This document shows, in pieces, positions 1-8,295 of a stretch of 64,000 bases of DNA. Below the pieces are notes generated by a model, which was not told where the DNA came from, ran no database searches, and was given only the letters and a program-made list of their open reading frames with translations. How positions within the stretch are numbered: the stretch's first letter is position 1; every line of letters starts with the position of its first letter. The position numbers and the translations under genes are program-made. Origin of the DNA: Paracoccaceae bacterium (GTDB taxonomy: Bacteria > Pseudomonadota > Alphaproteobacteria > Rhodobacterales > Rhodobacteraceae); contig JASMHC010000015.1 of the NCBI GenBank assembly GCA_030750975.1, positions 558,001 to 622,000 on the forward strand, written 5' to 3'.

Positions 1-539
1 CGATGAATGGCGAGCTGGATTTCGAAGGTGCCCTGACCGAACGGGTCGGTCTGCTGGCCGGTCTGCCGGAAAGCGTGATCGGCAAGGTTCTGGCCGAGCG
101 CATCACCCTGATGCCCGGTGGCAAGGCGCTTTTGGCCACGATGAAGGCGAACGGGGCCTATGCGGCGCTGGTTTCGGGCGGGTTCACGGCGTTCACCTCG
201 AAAATTGCCGCTGATTTGGGGTTTGACGAAAACCGCGCCAACACGCTTTTGGTTGAAGATGGCAAACTGACCGGCAAGCCGGGCCTGCCGATCCTGGGCC
301 GTGCGGCCAAGGTGCAGGCGCTGGAAGAGATCACGGCGCGGCTCGGGATCGCCGAGGCTGACGTGATTGCCGTTGGTGACGGGGCCAATGATCTGGGCAT
401 GCTGAAACGCGCGGGCTTTGGCGTTGCACTGCACGCGAAACCGTCTGTCGCGGCGGAATGTGACATCCGCATCAACCACGGAGACCTGACGGCACTGCTT
501 TATGTGCAGGGGTATGAGAAGGCAGAGTTTGTGAGTTAA
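1..539 (+). CDS. serB: Phosphoserine phosphatase SerB, C-terminal part (5' end outside window)
   Basis: Catalyses the last step of serine synthesis, O-phosphoserine to serine. The frame is open from the first base, so the gene starts upstream. Visible HAD-phosphatase features are the motif II serine in VSGGFTAF (about residue 58 of the visible part), the lysine region GRAAKVQAL, and the Mg-binding motif VGDGANDLGML near the C-terminus. The N-terminal DxDxT nucleophile motif must lie just upstream; the visible part begins at MNGELDFEGAL, which follows that motif in the family. It ends with TAA. The next gene is convergent, on the minus strand after 64 bases. Family assignment is very secure. 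Confidence 0.95.
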   Translation, partial: MNGELDFEGALTERVGLLAGLPESVIGKVLAERITLMPGGKALLATMKANGAYAALVSGGFTAFTSKIAADLGFDENRANTLLVEDGKLTGKPGLPILGRAAKVQALEEITARLGIAEADVIAVGDGANDLGMLKRAGFGVALHAKPSVAAECDIRINHGDLTALLYVQGYEKAEFVS

Positions 540-603
540 ACGAAGACGGGGTGTTGCCTATTCAGTTTTTTAACTTCTCGGATTTGAACCTCAAAAGGGG
601 CTG

Positions 604-1506
604 TTACAAAGTAAGCACCCAAGTTTGGTTGACGACTTTGCGGCCAAACATTTCATCTGACTTGCTGTCCATCAACTGGAAGCCGTTTTTTGCATAGAGG
701 CGACAAGCGGCGTCAAAGCTCTGTTCGGTCCAAAGGACCATTTTCTTGAAGCCCTGCGCACGCGCATGTTTGATTGCAGTTTCAATCAGCGCCTGTCCGA
801 CGCCCTTGCTACGGGCAAACGGTTCGACAAGCATAAGCCTTAAACGAGCCGTAAGCGCATCATCTGCAACCACGAAGACACAGCCAAGCCGAAGTCCATT
901 TGAACAGGCAATCCAGCCGTTTTCTTCTGGCGTTTGGCGGTTCTCAACGAAGTCTGACATGATTTTTGCCACGAGGGCCTCGAAACGCATGTCGAAACCT
1001 TCGTTGGCGGCATAGAGTTCTCCGTGCCGTTTTGTCACCCACCCGATATCTCCGGTTTCAATCTCGCGAATCTTTGGTTGTGGAACATTGGGCCACGAAA
1101 GAATTCCCTGCGCTGTCACCAAGGTCTCAAGCAATTGATCAATGGTAGAATCTGGCAAGCCCGCAAGCATTTCCTTGACTGAACCATTGGCGCGTTGCAC
1201 CAAACTGTCATATCCGGCTTGGCCCTCTTTCGTCAGACGAAGAATGTTGACGCGACCGTCATCCGGCGAAGGTGTCCGTTCAATCAGTTTTCGTTGCACG
1301 AGCGTTTTTATCACCCTGCTAATGTAGCCTTCATCAAGAGCCAAATGGCGCACCAGTTTACGTGCGTTTGGCATTTCGCGGTCGCCGATTTCAAACAGAA
1401 CCCTTGCCTCGGTATAGCTAAGACCGTCCAGCCCAACAGTTCCCAGAAGGCCAATCTGGTTCGTATAGAACCTGTTAAAAGCGCGAATGGTCTCGATATT
1501 GTCCAT
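604..1506 (-). CDS. MarR-type regulator fused to a GNAT acetyltransferase
   Basis: One protein carries two domains. Residues about 1-145 form a MarR winged helix (LSYTEARVLFEI, then the recognition region DEGYISRVIKTL and wing SPDDGRVNILRLT). Residues about 150-300 form a GNAT fold with the acetyl-CoA loop RSKGVGQAL and a C-terminal LYAKNGF. Such fusions are a known family of transcriptional regulators with an added acetyltransferase; the substrate is unknown. An ATG at 1524 would add six residues, but it lies in a perfect palindrome (1523-1547), so I prefer the ATG at 1506; neither start has a clear Shine-Dalgarno sequence. Sampled lines of the gene are roughly 45-52% G+C, below the neighbours, which suggests transfer. 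Confidence 0.85.
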   Translation of the reverse strand: MDNIETIRAFNRFYTNQIGLLGTVGLDGLSYTEARVLFEIGDREMPNARKLVRHLALDEGYISRVIKTLVQRKLIERTPSPDDGRVNILRLTKEGQAGYDSLVQRANGSVKEMLAGLPDSTIDQLLETLVTAQGILSWPNVPQPKIREIETGDIGWVTKRHGELYAANEGFDMRFEALVAKIMSDFVENRQTPEENGWIACSNGLRLGCVFVVADDALTARLRLMLVEPFARSKGVGQALIETAIKHARAQGFKKMVLWTEQSFDAACRLYAKNGFQLMDSKSDEMFGRKVVNQTWVLTL

Positions 1507-1522
1507 AGTGCCAATTGAATGC

Positions 1523-1547
1523 ATTTACTTGCCAAAAGCAAGTAAAT
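1523..1547. promoter_or_regulatory. Perfect palindrome, likely autoregulatory MarR operator
   Basis: Arms ATTTACTTGC (1523-1532) and GCAAGTAAAT (1538-1547) are perfect 10-bp inverted repeats with a 5-bp spacer CAAAA. The site lies directly before the MarR-GNAT coding region and covers its most upstream ATG. Size and position fit a MarR-family dimer site for autoregulation; the protein that binds it is inferred. Confidence 0.6.
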
Positions 1548-1549
1548 TT

Positions 1550-1924
1550 CGAATGTCGGATTGCCGAGGGTCAATTTTCGGGATGCTATATTGGCTTAGC
1601 AAATGAATCCGCATGTTCATCGCAACCTCGGGTCGGTCGCGAACTCTTGTAGCGTGGAGATGTAAACAGCGATCGCATTTACCCCGCTCGAAGCAGGCTT
1701 CGGCAGGGTTTCAGCGATGATCTGATCGTATTAAGTGGCGGGCCCGCCGGATGGTCGTGGTTTGGAAGCCAAAAGGGATCAATATCCCCACCTTCAGGTA
1801 CTGGCCGGGGGTCTCGGCATCCCAGCTTACGCTAGCCTACATCCCCGTATTTCACGATCTGTGCACGCGAGAAAAGGTGCCGCACGGCAGTTAATACCGC
1901 GTTGCCCAACCGCGCGTTGCGGGA
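1550..1924. other. Gene-poor stretch between MarR-GNAT and asparaginase, possible decayed sequence
   Basis: About 375 bases with no convincing gene. A short open frame from about 1736 to 1894 on the plus strand reads WKPKGINIPTF and DLCTREKVPHG before a stop. It looks protein-like but has no start, and I do not recognise it. It may be a remnant of a lost or inserted gene. No inverted repeats typical of an insertion sequence were seen at its borders. Confidence 0.3.
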
Positions 1925-2932
1925 TCAGAGGTGCGAATTTGACAGGGCCGCCGCGGGTTTGATGTGTCCCGCCTCGAAGCCTCGTCGGCTGCGCACGATG
2001 GTGTTCATGCGTTTTTTCGCAGCGGCGCTTTCAGGGTCAAGCACGCCGAGCCTGCCAAAGATCGCCGCAATCGCGCATTCGCTGGCCACGGTTGCCCCGT
2101 CCTGAATTTTCAGCGCGACGCCAAAGCCCAGCTCGGGCAGGATCGCGGTGAACACACCATCCGCGCCGGTCTTTACCGCCGTGCGGCCCTTCATTTCGCG
2201 CATAAGCTCTGTGCAGGCGCGGGTTTCGCCCGCGACAAGCTCGGGGTGGGTCATCATCGCTTCGCGCAGGCGAACCATGGCGGTTTCACGGGCGCTTTTG
2301 CCCTCGGTTGCATTGGCAAAAGACGCCATGGATCGCGCCAGACCAACCAGCGAGGTTGCGAAATTCGGCGCGGAACACCCATCGATCCCATAGCCCGGGC
2401 TGTCGACGCCGGTGGTTTCTTCCATCGCGGCTTTTGCGGCTTTCTGCACCGGATGGTCAGGGTCGATATATTCGGCGCTGCCGCCCAGATGCTGGTTCAG
2501 GGTCAGGAAACCGGCATGTTTGCCCGAGCAATTGTTGTGCAGCTGGCAGGGTTTTTCATCGGCCTTGATCAGTTTCACCCGGGCGGGAATATCGTCGGGA
2601 AACTGTGGTCCGCATCGTAAATCCGCCTCGTCCAGGCCCAAATCCGCCAGCCAGGCGTTTACCCGGTGCGTATGGATTTGCGCACCCTGATGCGACGCAC
2701 AGGCCAGGGCCAGTTGCTCGGTCGTCAACTGGTATGCATCCGCCGCCCCGCTTTCGATCAGGGGCAGTGCCTGAACCATTTTACACGCGCTTCTGGGCAG
2801 GATCACGGCTTCGGGGTTGCCCCATGACTGCACGATCTGGCCGGTGCCATCGACCACGGCGGCCTGCCCGAAATGCACGCATTCCAGAAACTCTCCGCGC
2901 CATCTTTCGACCATGGGAACCACATCGGGCAT
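1925..2932 (-). CDS. Asparaginase, Rhizobium-type (Asparaginase_II family)
   Basis: Hydrolyses L-asparagine to aspartate and ammonia; predicted cytoplasmic, 335 residues. It belongs to the thermolabile rhizobial class rather than the E. coli AnsA/AnsB class. Residues match those I recall for Rhizobium etli ReAV: S48 and K51 in RSACKMVQ, S80 in ACASHQG, and C135/K138 in NNCSGKHAG. A second cysteine sits at C186 in DGCSAPNF. C135, K138 and the later cysteine bind zinc in that family. It is divergent from the IalB-like gene, with about 150-170 bases between them that must hold both promoters. Ends in TGA. Family confidence is high; substrate preference is inferred. Confidence 0.9.
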   Translation of the reverse strand: MPDVVPMVERWRGEFLECVHFGQAAVVDGTGQIVQSWGNPEAVILPRSACKMVQALPLIESGAADAYQLTTEQLALACASHQGAQIHTHRVNAWLADLGLDEADLRCGPQFPDDIPARVKLIKADEKPCQLHNNCSGKHAGFLTLNQHLGGSAEYIDPDHPVQKAAKAAMEETTGVDSPGYGIDGCSAPNFATSLVGLARSMASFANATEGKSARETAMVRLREAMMTHPELVAGETRACTELMREMKGRTAVKTGADGVFTAILPELGFGVALKIQDGATVASECAIAAIFGRLGVLDPESAAAKKRMNTIVRSRRGFEAGHIKPAAALSNSHL

Positions 2933-3099
2933 GTTTTTTCCTTTTTCACGAGCGTTTTCTTGCCGAGAGGGCTTTTGTCCGAGGCAATGTTTACGTTAAT
3001 GTGTGCGCATCGAGATGGACATGACCTGATATTGAATATCAAGCCGAAAAGGCGATCAGGTCTAAAAAACGAGGCACGAACAGCATGGGGGTTTGTTCC

Positions 3100-3621
3100 A
3101 TGAGATTTCCGAAAACTTTAATCACCTGCGCCCTTCTGTTTGGCGCGGCGGCTCCGGTGTCGGCGCAGCAGGTCAGCACCAATGTCGTGGCCTCGGAAAC
3201 CGCCTGGAGCGTTTTTGAGGAAACGCAAGGCTGCTGGGCCGTGGCCACGGCCAAGGAAAGCGTCAATACCCGCAATGGTCAGGTGGTGGCCGTCCGGCGC
3301 GGTGATATTCTGCTTTATGTCACTTACGTGCCGGATCAGAACGTATCGGGGCAGGTGTCCTTTACCGGCGGGTATCCGTTCAAGGATGACGAGACCATCG
3401 AAGTCAGTGTCGATGGCACCAAGTTCGAATTCTTCGTGCAGGGCGAATGGGCCTGGACCAAATCGCCGGATGACGACGCCAAGGTGATTGCCGCCATGCG
3501 GCGCGGGTCGAATGCCGTAATTACGGCGCAATCCGCGCGCGGCACGGTCACGAAAGACACGTTTTCGCTTTTGGGCTTTACCGCCGCGACCGAGGAAGCG
3601 GCCAAGCGCTGCGCGGGTTAG
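3100..3621 (+). CDS. IalB-like (invasion associated locus B family) secreted protein
   Basis: A 173-residue protein with a clear signal peptide (MRFPKTLITCALLFGAAAPVSA, cleavage near AQQ) and a compact beta-rich body with VNTRNGQVVAVRRGD, DILLYVTYVP and the C-terminal GTVTKDTFSLLGF typical of the IalB family. Two cysteines (in QGCWAV and KRCAG) could form the family's disulfide. In Bartonella IalB is linked to erythrocyte invasion; in free-living alphaproteobacteria its role is unknown, and a periplasmic function is inferred. An ATG at 3085 would add five residues before the signal peptide. I chose 3100 because it begins the signal peptide cleanly. Confidence 0.75.
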   Translation: MRFPKTLITCALLFGAAAPVSAQQVSTNVVASETAWSVFEETQGCWAVATAKESVNTRNGQVVAVRRGDILLYVTYVPDQNVSGQVSFTGGYPFKDDETIEVSVDGTKFEFFVQGEWAWTKSPDDDAKVIAAMRRGSNAVITAQSARGTVTKDTFSLLGFTAATEEAAKRCAG

Positions 3622-3706
3622 CAGCAATCCACCGGCTGGTAACGGTAATTTAACCCGGCGGCTTTGAAGTTTCTGTGCCGGATCGGTTTCCGGCAGGAGG
3701 AGGGCA

Positions 3707-4708
3707 ATGCCAGGTCCATATATTTCCGAGGTCAAGTACCGGGGTCCTGCGTCGCAGGACTTTGTGGAAGTCGCTGTGGACGAAGGCACGTCGGTCGCAA
3801 ACCTGCAAGTGGCGGTTTATCACCCGAACGGCAATCTGCGCTCGCTCAACTCGCTGGGCAGTCTCGATGGCAATCAGTTCGGCAAAGACATCTACTCGAT
3901 CACGACGGGTGTGCATAAAGACGGGGCAATTGCGCTTGTCGATAATGGCGTGGTGCTTTCGTTCATCTCGTTTGACAGCGTGGTGTCGACCAGCAAAGGG
4001 CCGGCGGCGGGATTGACGTCAACCCAAGTTGGCTCGACCGGCAACAACCAGAACATGTCGCTGGTCTCGAATGATGGCGGGACATTTACCACGCAAAGCC
4101 CGCCAAGCTCGGGGACGATACCGTGTTTCCTGCGCGGGACGCGCATTCTGACGGTCGATGGCTACCGGAATGTGCAAAGCTTGAAAGCGGGCGACAGTAT
4201 AATCCGCGCCGAAGGGGGCGCGGTGGCGCTGCGCTGGATCGGCAAGGTTTGCCTGACAGACCCCGACGATGTGGCGGCCAATGCGCCGGTGCGTATTCCG
4301 AAACATTCACTCGGTCCCAACATTCCCAAACGCGATTTGCTGGTATCGCCGAACCACCGGCTTTTTTTCAGCGCCCCGGAATATGAGCTTTATTTCAGCG
4401 AGCGTGAAGTGCTGATCCCGGCAAAACATCTTGTCGGCTGGCGTGGCATAAAAACCGCCGCCGGGTTTGCGGTGTTAGAGTATCATCACCTGTTATTCGA
4501 CAAGCACGAAATCATTCTGTCGGAAGGTCTGCCCTCGGAAAGCTTTCATCCAGGCGATATGGTGCTTGACGCAATGGACCGTGATACCCGTGATGAATTG
4601 CTGGCGCTGTTTCCATCCCTTGCCGGAAAAAACAAGGGCTATGGCCAGACGGCGCGCACCTGTCTGACCGTTCACGAAGCCGAAATCCTTCGCAAATTGT
4701 CCGCCTAG
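3707..4708 (+). CDS. Hint-domain protein with conserved start cysteine
   Basis: A 333-residue protein. Residues 1-135 form a Gly/Ser/Thr-rich beta region beginning [13 protein letters not shown]. The Hint (hedgehog/intein) domain starts at C140 in [12 protein letters not shown] and continues through [21 protein letters not shown] (conserved His) and a C-terminal region with [11 protein letters not shown]. Hint domains of this kind occur in many roseobacter surface or secreted proteins. C140 and the SPNHR histidine are the residues needed for N-S acyl shift, so self-cleavage is possible but unproven. There is no classical signal peptide; export by another route is inferred. A strong AGGAGG lies 7 bases before the ATG. 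A run of nine C follows the stop codon. Confidence 0.85.
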   Translation: MPGPYISEVKYRGPASQDFVEVAVDEGTSVANLQVAVYHPNGNLRSLNSLGSLDGNQFGKDIYSITTGVHKDGAIALVDNGVVLSFISFDSVVSTSKGPAAGLTSTQVGSTGNNQNMSLVSNDGGTFTTQSPPSSGTIPCFLRGTRILTVDGYRNVQSLKAGDSIIRAEGGAVALRWIGKVCLTDPDDVAANAPVRIPKHSLGPNIPKRDLLVSPNHRLFFSAPEYELYFSEREVLIPAKHLVGWRGIKTAAGFAVLEYHHLLFDKHEIILSEGLPSESFHPGDMVLDAMDRDTRDELLALFPSLAGKNKGYGQTARTCLTVHEAEILRKLSA

Positions 4709-4824
4709 CGGCCCCCCCCCTTTCGGCCAAGTGGCTTGACACCCGCCGCACCGCCCTTCAAGGGAAGCCATTGGAATTTGCCGGTGCCGGGCTATGCTTG
4801 GGCCGGAAGACGCAGGACAGGAAA

Positions 4825-6006
4825 ATGACCGCCGAAACGCCGATCACTCAGGATGTTCAGACGATCCCCCGCAAATTGCCGGAGGGTCCGGTGAATATTG
4901 TCGGGCTGACCCGTGACAAGCTGCGCAAGCTGCTGATCGAAAACGGCACGCCGGAAAAACAGGCGAAAATGCGAACCGGTCAGATCTGGCAATGGGTCTA
5001 TCAATGGGGCGTGCGTGATTTCCATGCGATGACCAACCTTTCCAAAGCGTACCGCGCCGAGCTGGCCGAGAAATTCGTAATAGAAATTCCCGAAATGGTG
5101 TCGAAGCAGGTCAGCGCCGATGGCACCCGTAAATATCTGGTCAAAATCGCCGGAGGGCACGAGGTTGAGGTGGTCTATATCCCCGAAACCGATCGGGGCA
5201 CGCTTTGCATATCCTCGCAGGTTGGCTGTTTGCTGACATGCTCGTTCTGTCATACGGGGACGCAGAAACTGGTGCGCAACCTGACAGCGGGCGAAATTGT
5301 CGGCCAGATCATGATGGCGCGGGACGATCTGGATGAATGGCCGCAGCCCGGTGTCGGCACCGGCGACGCGGGGCCTCGGCTGCTGTCGAATGTCGTGCTG
5401 ATGGGCATGGGCGAGCCGCTTTATAATTTCGACAATGTCCGCGATGCGATGAAGATCGCGATGGACAATGAAGGCATTTCCCTGTCGCGCCGCCGCATCA
5501 CCTTGTCGACCAGCGGTGTTGTGCCCGAGATCGCCAAAACCGCCGAGGAAATCGGCTGTATGCTGGCCGTAAGTTTACACGCCACCACGGATGAAGTGCG
5601 CGACAAGCTGGTGCCGATCAACAAACGCTGGAATATCGAAGTTCTGCTTGAGGCGTTGAAGGCCTATCCGAAACTGTCAAACAGCGAGCGGATCACCTTT
5701 GAGTATGTGATGCTGAAAGGTGTGAATGACAGCGACGAAGACGCCCGCCGTCTGGTCAGGCTGATTTCGGGTATTCCGGCCAAGATCAACCTGATCCCGT
5801 TCAACGAATGGCCCGGATCGCCCTATCAGCGCAGTGATTGGGACCGGATCGAGAAGTTTGCCGATATCGTCTATAAGGCGGGCTATGCCAGCCCCATCCG
5901 CACCCCGCGCGGCGAAGATATCATGGCGGCCTGTGGACAGCTCAAATCAGCGACCGAACGAGAGCGGAAATCCCGCAAACAGATCGAGGCGGAAGCCGGT
6001 CTTTAA
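4825..6006 (+). CDS. rlmN: RlmN, dual-specificity 23S rRNA/tRNA adenine-C2 methyltransferase
   Basis: A radical SAM enzyme that makes 2-methyladenosine at A2503 of 23S rRNA and at A37 of some tRNAs. The 4Fe-4S motif CxxxCxxC is visible as [13 protein letters not shown] (about residue 135). [26 protein letters not shown] and the C-terminal [15 protein letters not shown], with the methyl-carrying cysteine, are also present. An in-frame ATG at 4771 exists, but the ATG at 4825 follows AGGACAGGAAA and gives the family's normal N-terminus (393 residues). It follows the Hint gene with an intergenic gap of about 116 bases and may have its own promoter. Confidence 0.96.
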   Translation: MTAETPITQDVQTIPRKLPEGPVNIVGLTRDKLRKLLIENGTPEKQAKMRTGQIWQWVYQWGVRDFHAMTNLSKAYRAELAEKFVIEIPEMVSKQVSADGTRKYLVKIAGGHEVEVVYIPETDRGTLCISSQVGCLLTCSFCHTGTQKLVRNLTAGEIVGQIMMARDDLDEWPQPGVGTGDAGPRLLSNVVLMGMGEPLYNFDNVRDAMKIAMDNEGISLSRRRITLSTSGVVPEIAKTAEEIGCMLAVSLHATTDEVRDKLVPINKRWNIEVLLEALKAYPKLSNSERITFEYVMLKGVNDSDEDARRLVRLISGIPAKINLIPFNEWPGSPYQRSDWDRIEKFADIVYKAGYASPIRTPRGEDIMAACGQLKSATERERKSRKQIEAEAGL

Positions 6007-6272
6007 GGGGCGTTTATCCCGATCGGTTCAGGTTTGACCGATGCGGGGCCGCGCCGTTTGAAGCGTTTTCAGGGCAGGGCCGCCGGTTTTTTGCCTTTCC
6101 TAACCGGATTCCGAGTCAACCCTGCGGCAGAAACAGGCCTCCAAACCCCTTATCCACCCAAAGTTTGACCCCTTGGATCGCATCAACCCAAGGGTTGAAA
6201 AGCCGTTGTGGACAGGCGGAATATTCTGCAAATTAAGGGCCATGCCGTACAACCATAGTTATACTTGGCGAT

Positions 6273-6318
6273 CTTGCACCCTGCCGCCGATAGAGGTGTT
6301 TTGTCGGCTGGTGCAAAG
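6273..6318 (+). promoter_or_regulatory. Stem-loop in the long leader of the PepSY-like gene
   Basis: CTTGCACC (6273-6280) and GCCGA (6286-6290) can pair with TCGGC (6304-6308) and GGTGCAAAG (6310-6318) around a 13-base loop, giving a bulged hairpin about 50 bases before the start at 6370. The 6007-6369 gap contains no other gene I can see. Function (mRNA structure or operator) is unknown. Confidence 0.4.
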
Positions 6319-6369
6319 TTGGGTCATCGGGTTCAAACCCCGCCAAAATTCTTAAATAGGAGAAAGACA

Positions 6370-6906
6370 ATGACCAACTATCTGAAAAACACCGTTTTGA
6401 TCGGAGCCGCTGCTCTTGCTGTTTCGCTGGCCGCACCGGTACAGGCGCATGAAACAACCGTGAATGGCACCACAACCCAGGCTCATATGAACTTTACGCC
6501 GCAAATGATCATGGATTTCGCAGGTGCGGATATTGCCGCCATGATCGCCGAGATGGAGGCGCAGGGCTATGAAGTGACCGATATGTCGCGGACCTTTCTG
6601 GGCCGCATCAAGGTGACGATGCAGAATGACGAGCATATGCGGAACATGTTCTTCAGCCGCACGACCGGTGAATTGAAACAGGATATCACGATGCCGATGA
6701 ACATGGGCACCGGACAGGGTGGCATGAACGGCATGATGGGTTCCAACGCGGGCAGCGGATCGCAGAGCGGCATGTCGGGCAACGCTTCGGGCGGCATGGG
6801 CGGTTCGGGCAACGCTTCGAACATGGGCGGTTCCGTAAGCATCGGCGGCTCCGTTAGCATGGGCGGTTCGTCCAATGGCGGCGGCATGATGGGCAACGGC
6901 AACTGA
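6370..6906 (+). CDS. Secreted PepSY-like protein with Met/Gly/Ser-rich tail
   Basis: A 178-residue exported protein. The signal peptide is MTNYLKNTVLIGAAALAVSL followed by AAPVQA-HE. Residues about 45-115 resemble a PepSY-type unit (IAAMIAEMEAQGYEVTDM, then FSRTTGELKQDI). From about residue 120 to the end there is a low-complexity tail of GGM, GNAS and GGSVS repeats rich in methionine and glycine, which could bind copper or other soft metals; that is inference only. The start is the ATG after TAGGAGAAAGACA, an excellent ribosome site. It lies 57 bases before the membrane-anchored LuxR-type gene on the same strand with a strong hairpin between, so the two probably share a transcript. Confidence 0.7.
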   Translation: MTNYLKNTVLIGAAALAVSLAAPVQAHETTVNGTTTQAHMNFTPQMIMDFAGADIAAMIAEMEAQGYEVTDMSRTFLGRIKVTMQNDEHMRNMFFSRTTGELKQDITMPMNMGTGQGGMNGMMGSNAGSGSQSGMSGNASGGMGGSGNASNMGGSVSIGGSVSMGGSSNGGGMMGNGN

Positions 6907-6913
6907 TCAGCGT

Positions 6914-6940
6914 GACGGGCCGGGGGTATCCCGGCCCGTC
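6914..6940 (+). terminator. Strong GC hairpin between PepSY-like gene and LuxR-type gene
   Basis: Perfect 11-bp arms GACGGGCCGGG (6914-6924) and CCCGGCCCGTC (6930-6940) with loop GGTAT. No T-run follows, so it is more likely an attenuator or 3' mRNA stabiliser that sets the ratio of the two genes than a full intrinsic terminator. Confidence 0.6.
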
Positions 6941-6963
6941 GCTTGCGATGGCGGAGAAAGTAA

Positions 6964-7479
6964 ATGATGTCCAAACAACCCCGCGCGGTTTTGATCGGCC
7001 TTTATGTGCTGTTGGCTTTGCAACTGACCGGCACCGTGATTTTCGTTGGTGAGTTATGGTCTGAGGTGTTGGGCCTGCGCGCCTGGACCGTCCCGTTCGA
7101 GTGGCAGGAAGCGATCCAGATATTCGCCAGCATCGCCCTGGTTCTGGGCACCATCGCCGGCATCGGTTTCATGCGGTTCAGCCAGGCCGCAATGCGCCGA
7201 ATGGCAACCCAGATCGAGGCTGTTTCCGGCCAATTCCACGATCACGTCCGCAAACAATTCGCCCAATGGGGATTTTCCCGTTCGGAAGAAGCGGTGGCCA
7301 TTTACGCGATGAAGGGCTTTTCAAATGCCGAGATCGCCGAGTTTCGCGGGACCACAGCGGCAACCGTGAAAAGCCAGATGAACGCGGTTTATCGCAAGGC
7401 CGGGCTTTCCAACCGCCAGCAGCTGATCTCGTTCCTGGTTGAGGAACTTCTGGACAACGTGTCCGAGACGGCGGACTGA
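6964..7479 (+). CDS. Membrane-anchored LuxR-type HTH regulator
   Basis: A 171-residue protein with two predicted membrane helices (about residues 9-30, VLIGLYVLLALQLTGTVIFV, and 50-70, IFASIALVLGTIAGIGF). A short linker MRRMATQIEAVSGQFHDHV and a C-terminal LuxR/GerE helix-turn-helix (about 105-160, FSNAEIAEFRGTTAATVKSQ, MNAVYRKAGLSNRQQLI) follow. There is no receiver or known ligand domain, so the membrane part itself would have to sense a signal or bind a partner. It sits directly behind a secreted PepSY-like protein with a good ribosome site (GGAGAAAG). The regulator class is certain; signal and targets are unknown. Confidence 0.85.
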   Translation: MMSKQPRAVLIGLYVLLALQLTGTVIFVGELWSEVLGLRAWTVPFEWQEAIQIFASIALVLGTIAGIGFMRFSQAAMRRMATQIEAVSGQFHDHVRKQFAQWGFSRSEEAVAIYAMKGFSNAEIAEFRGTTAATVKSQMNAVYRKAGLSNRQQLISFLVEELLDNVSETAD

Positions 7480-7500
7480 GAAACCAAGCCCCTGCCGGAT

Positions 7501-7539
7501 CGCGCGAAACCTGTTGAGGGTGCGCGTTTCAAGATCAAC
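7501..7539 (-). repeat. Partial copy of repeat family C
   Basis: CGCGCGAAACCTGTTGAGG followed by a GCGTTTCAAGATCAAC block matches, in opposite orientation, positions 45982-46022 inside the MITE-like element near the LON-domain gene, with a few mismatches and a short gap. The terminal inverted repeats are absent here, so this copy is truncated. Confidence 0.6.
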
Positions 7540-7597
7540 GGATATCGAAGGTTCACCTTTCAACACTTTGTTAAGCATGGTGTGGTTTTTTCGCGGC

Positions 7598-7792
7598 ATG
7601 ACAAAATCCGCCCACACCCCCGCCCGTAGCGCCGCAGATACCTGGCTTGGCCTGATCGAAGCCCATCGTGATTTGATTGACCGCGATGAAGAAGATGAGG
7701 TTACAGAAACCGAACCGGCCAATTTGGTGATCCCGGTGTTTCACCGCTCGAAACACCGGCGACGCCTATTGGTGACATCGATCGCGGAATAG
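7598..7792 (+). CDS. Possible small hypothetical protein
   Basis: A 64-residue frame with an acidic middle (DRDEEDEVTETE) and a basic end (HRSKHRRRLLV). An upstream in-frame ATG at 7577 would add MVWFFRG. The frame before that runs through repeat DNA and is probably not coding. The composition looks protein-like, but there is no recognisable domain and no clear ribosome site. It could be a real small protein or chance; otherwise the 7480-7797 interval holds no gene. Confidence 0.35.
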   Translation: MTKSAHTPARSAADTWLGLIEAHRDLIDRDEEDEVTETEPANLVIPVFHRSKHRRRLLVTSIAE

Positions 7793-7797
7793 CGGGT

Positions 7798-8295
7798 TCA
7801 GATCATCGCATCATGCGCCCATTGCAGCAGCGCCTGCCTTTGGCGGGGTCTGCAAAGGATGTCACCCGGGAAACAATTGGCGCGGATCTGACCCGCGTGG
7901 CGGGCAAAACCCCGCCATCGCCTGATCTGGACAGCATCGATTTCAGGGATGCGGCGGCCAAGGTAATACCGGCAATACCATTGGAACCAGCCTCTGGGAT
8001 CCGGCCCTATGATCCAGCCTTTGGCTTTCCATTCTGACAGGCTTTGCCGGCTTTTGACCCCGAAGAAATTCAGCGCCGGATCGGCGGTTGCGCTTAGCTT
8101 TGCCCCGGCAAACCAGTCAGACGGCAGCTCGGCCGCGCCGTCGGTGTAATACTTGCCCTCGAACACCCCCATTTCAAGCATGTCTTTCGGTGTATAGGCC
8201 GGTGTGAAATCGCCCGCGAAATCGCGGCCTTCGCGGGCGGTCAGTTCATAGGTGTAGTTTGATTGGTACCGGTCGGATACGGTTACAAAGCTCAC
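7798..8295 (-). CDS. Conserved hypothetical protein coupled to LOG-family gene
   Basis: A 165-residue aromatic-rich cytoplasmic protein: YTPKDMLEMGVFEGKYY, LNFFGVKSRQSLSEW, DPRGWFQWYCRYYLGRR and RQRQALLQWAHD. I recognise this as a family conserved in bacteria and some eukaryotes whose function I do not know. Its ATG overlaps the TGA of the LOG-family gene by 4 bases (8292-8295), so the two are translationally coupled and may act together. No membrane segment or signal peptide is visible. Confidence 0.75.
   Translation of the reverse strand: MSFVTVSDRYQSNYTYELTAREGRDFAGDFTPAYTPKDMLEMGVFEGKYYTDGAAELPSDWFAGAKLSATADPALNFFGVKSRQSLSEWKAKGWIIGPDPRGWFQWYCRYYLGRRIPEIDAVQIRRWRGFARHAGQIRANCFPGDILCRPRQRQALLQWAHDAMI

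Noticed and set aside
1735-1962. 75-codon plus-strand frame next to the asparaginase gene
   Set aside because: Overlaps the end of a real gene and has no ribosome site or domain.
4712-4720. Run of nine C after the Hint gene
   Set aside because: It lies after the stop codon and before the rlmN start, so slippage would not change either protein; phase variation is unlikely.
6330-6358. Sequence GGGTTCAAACCCCGCC resembling a tRNA T-arm
   Set aside because: No acceptor, D- or anticodon-arm partner at the proper distance upstream; the start of the next gene follows too closely.
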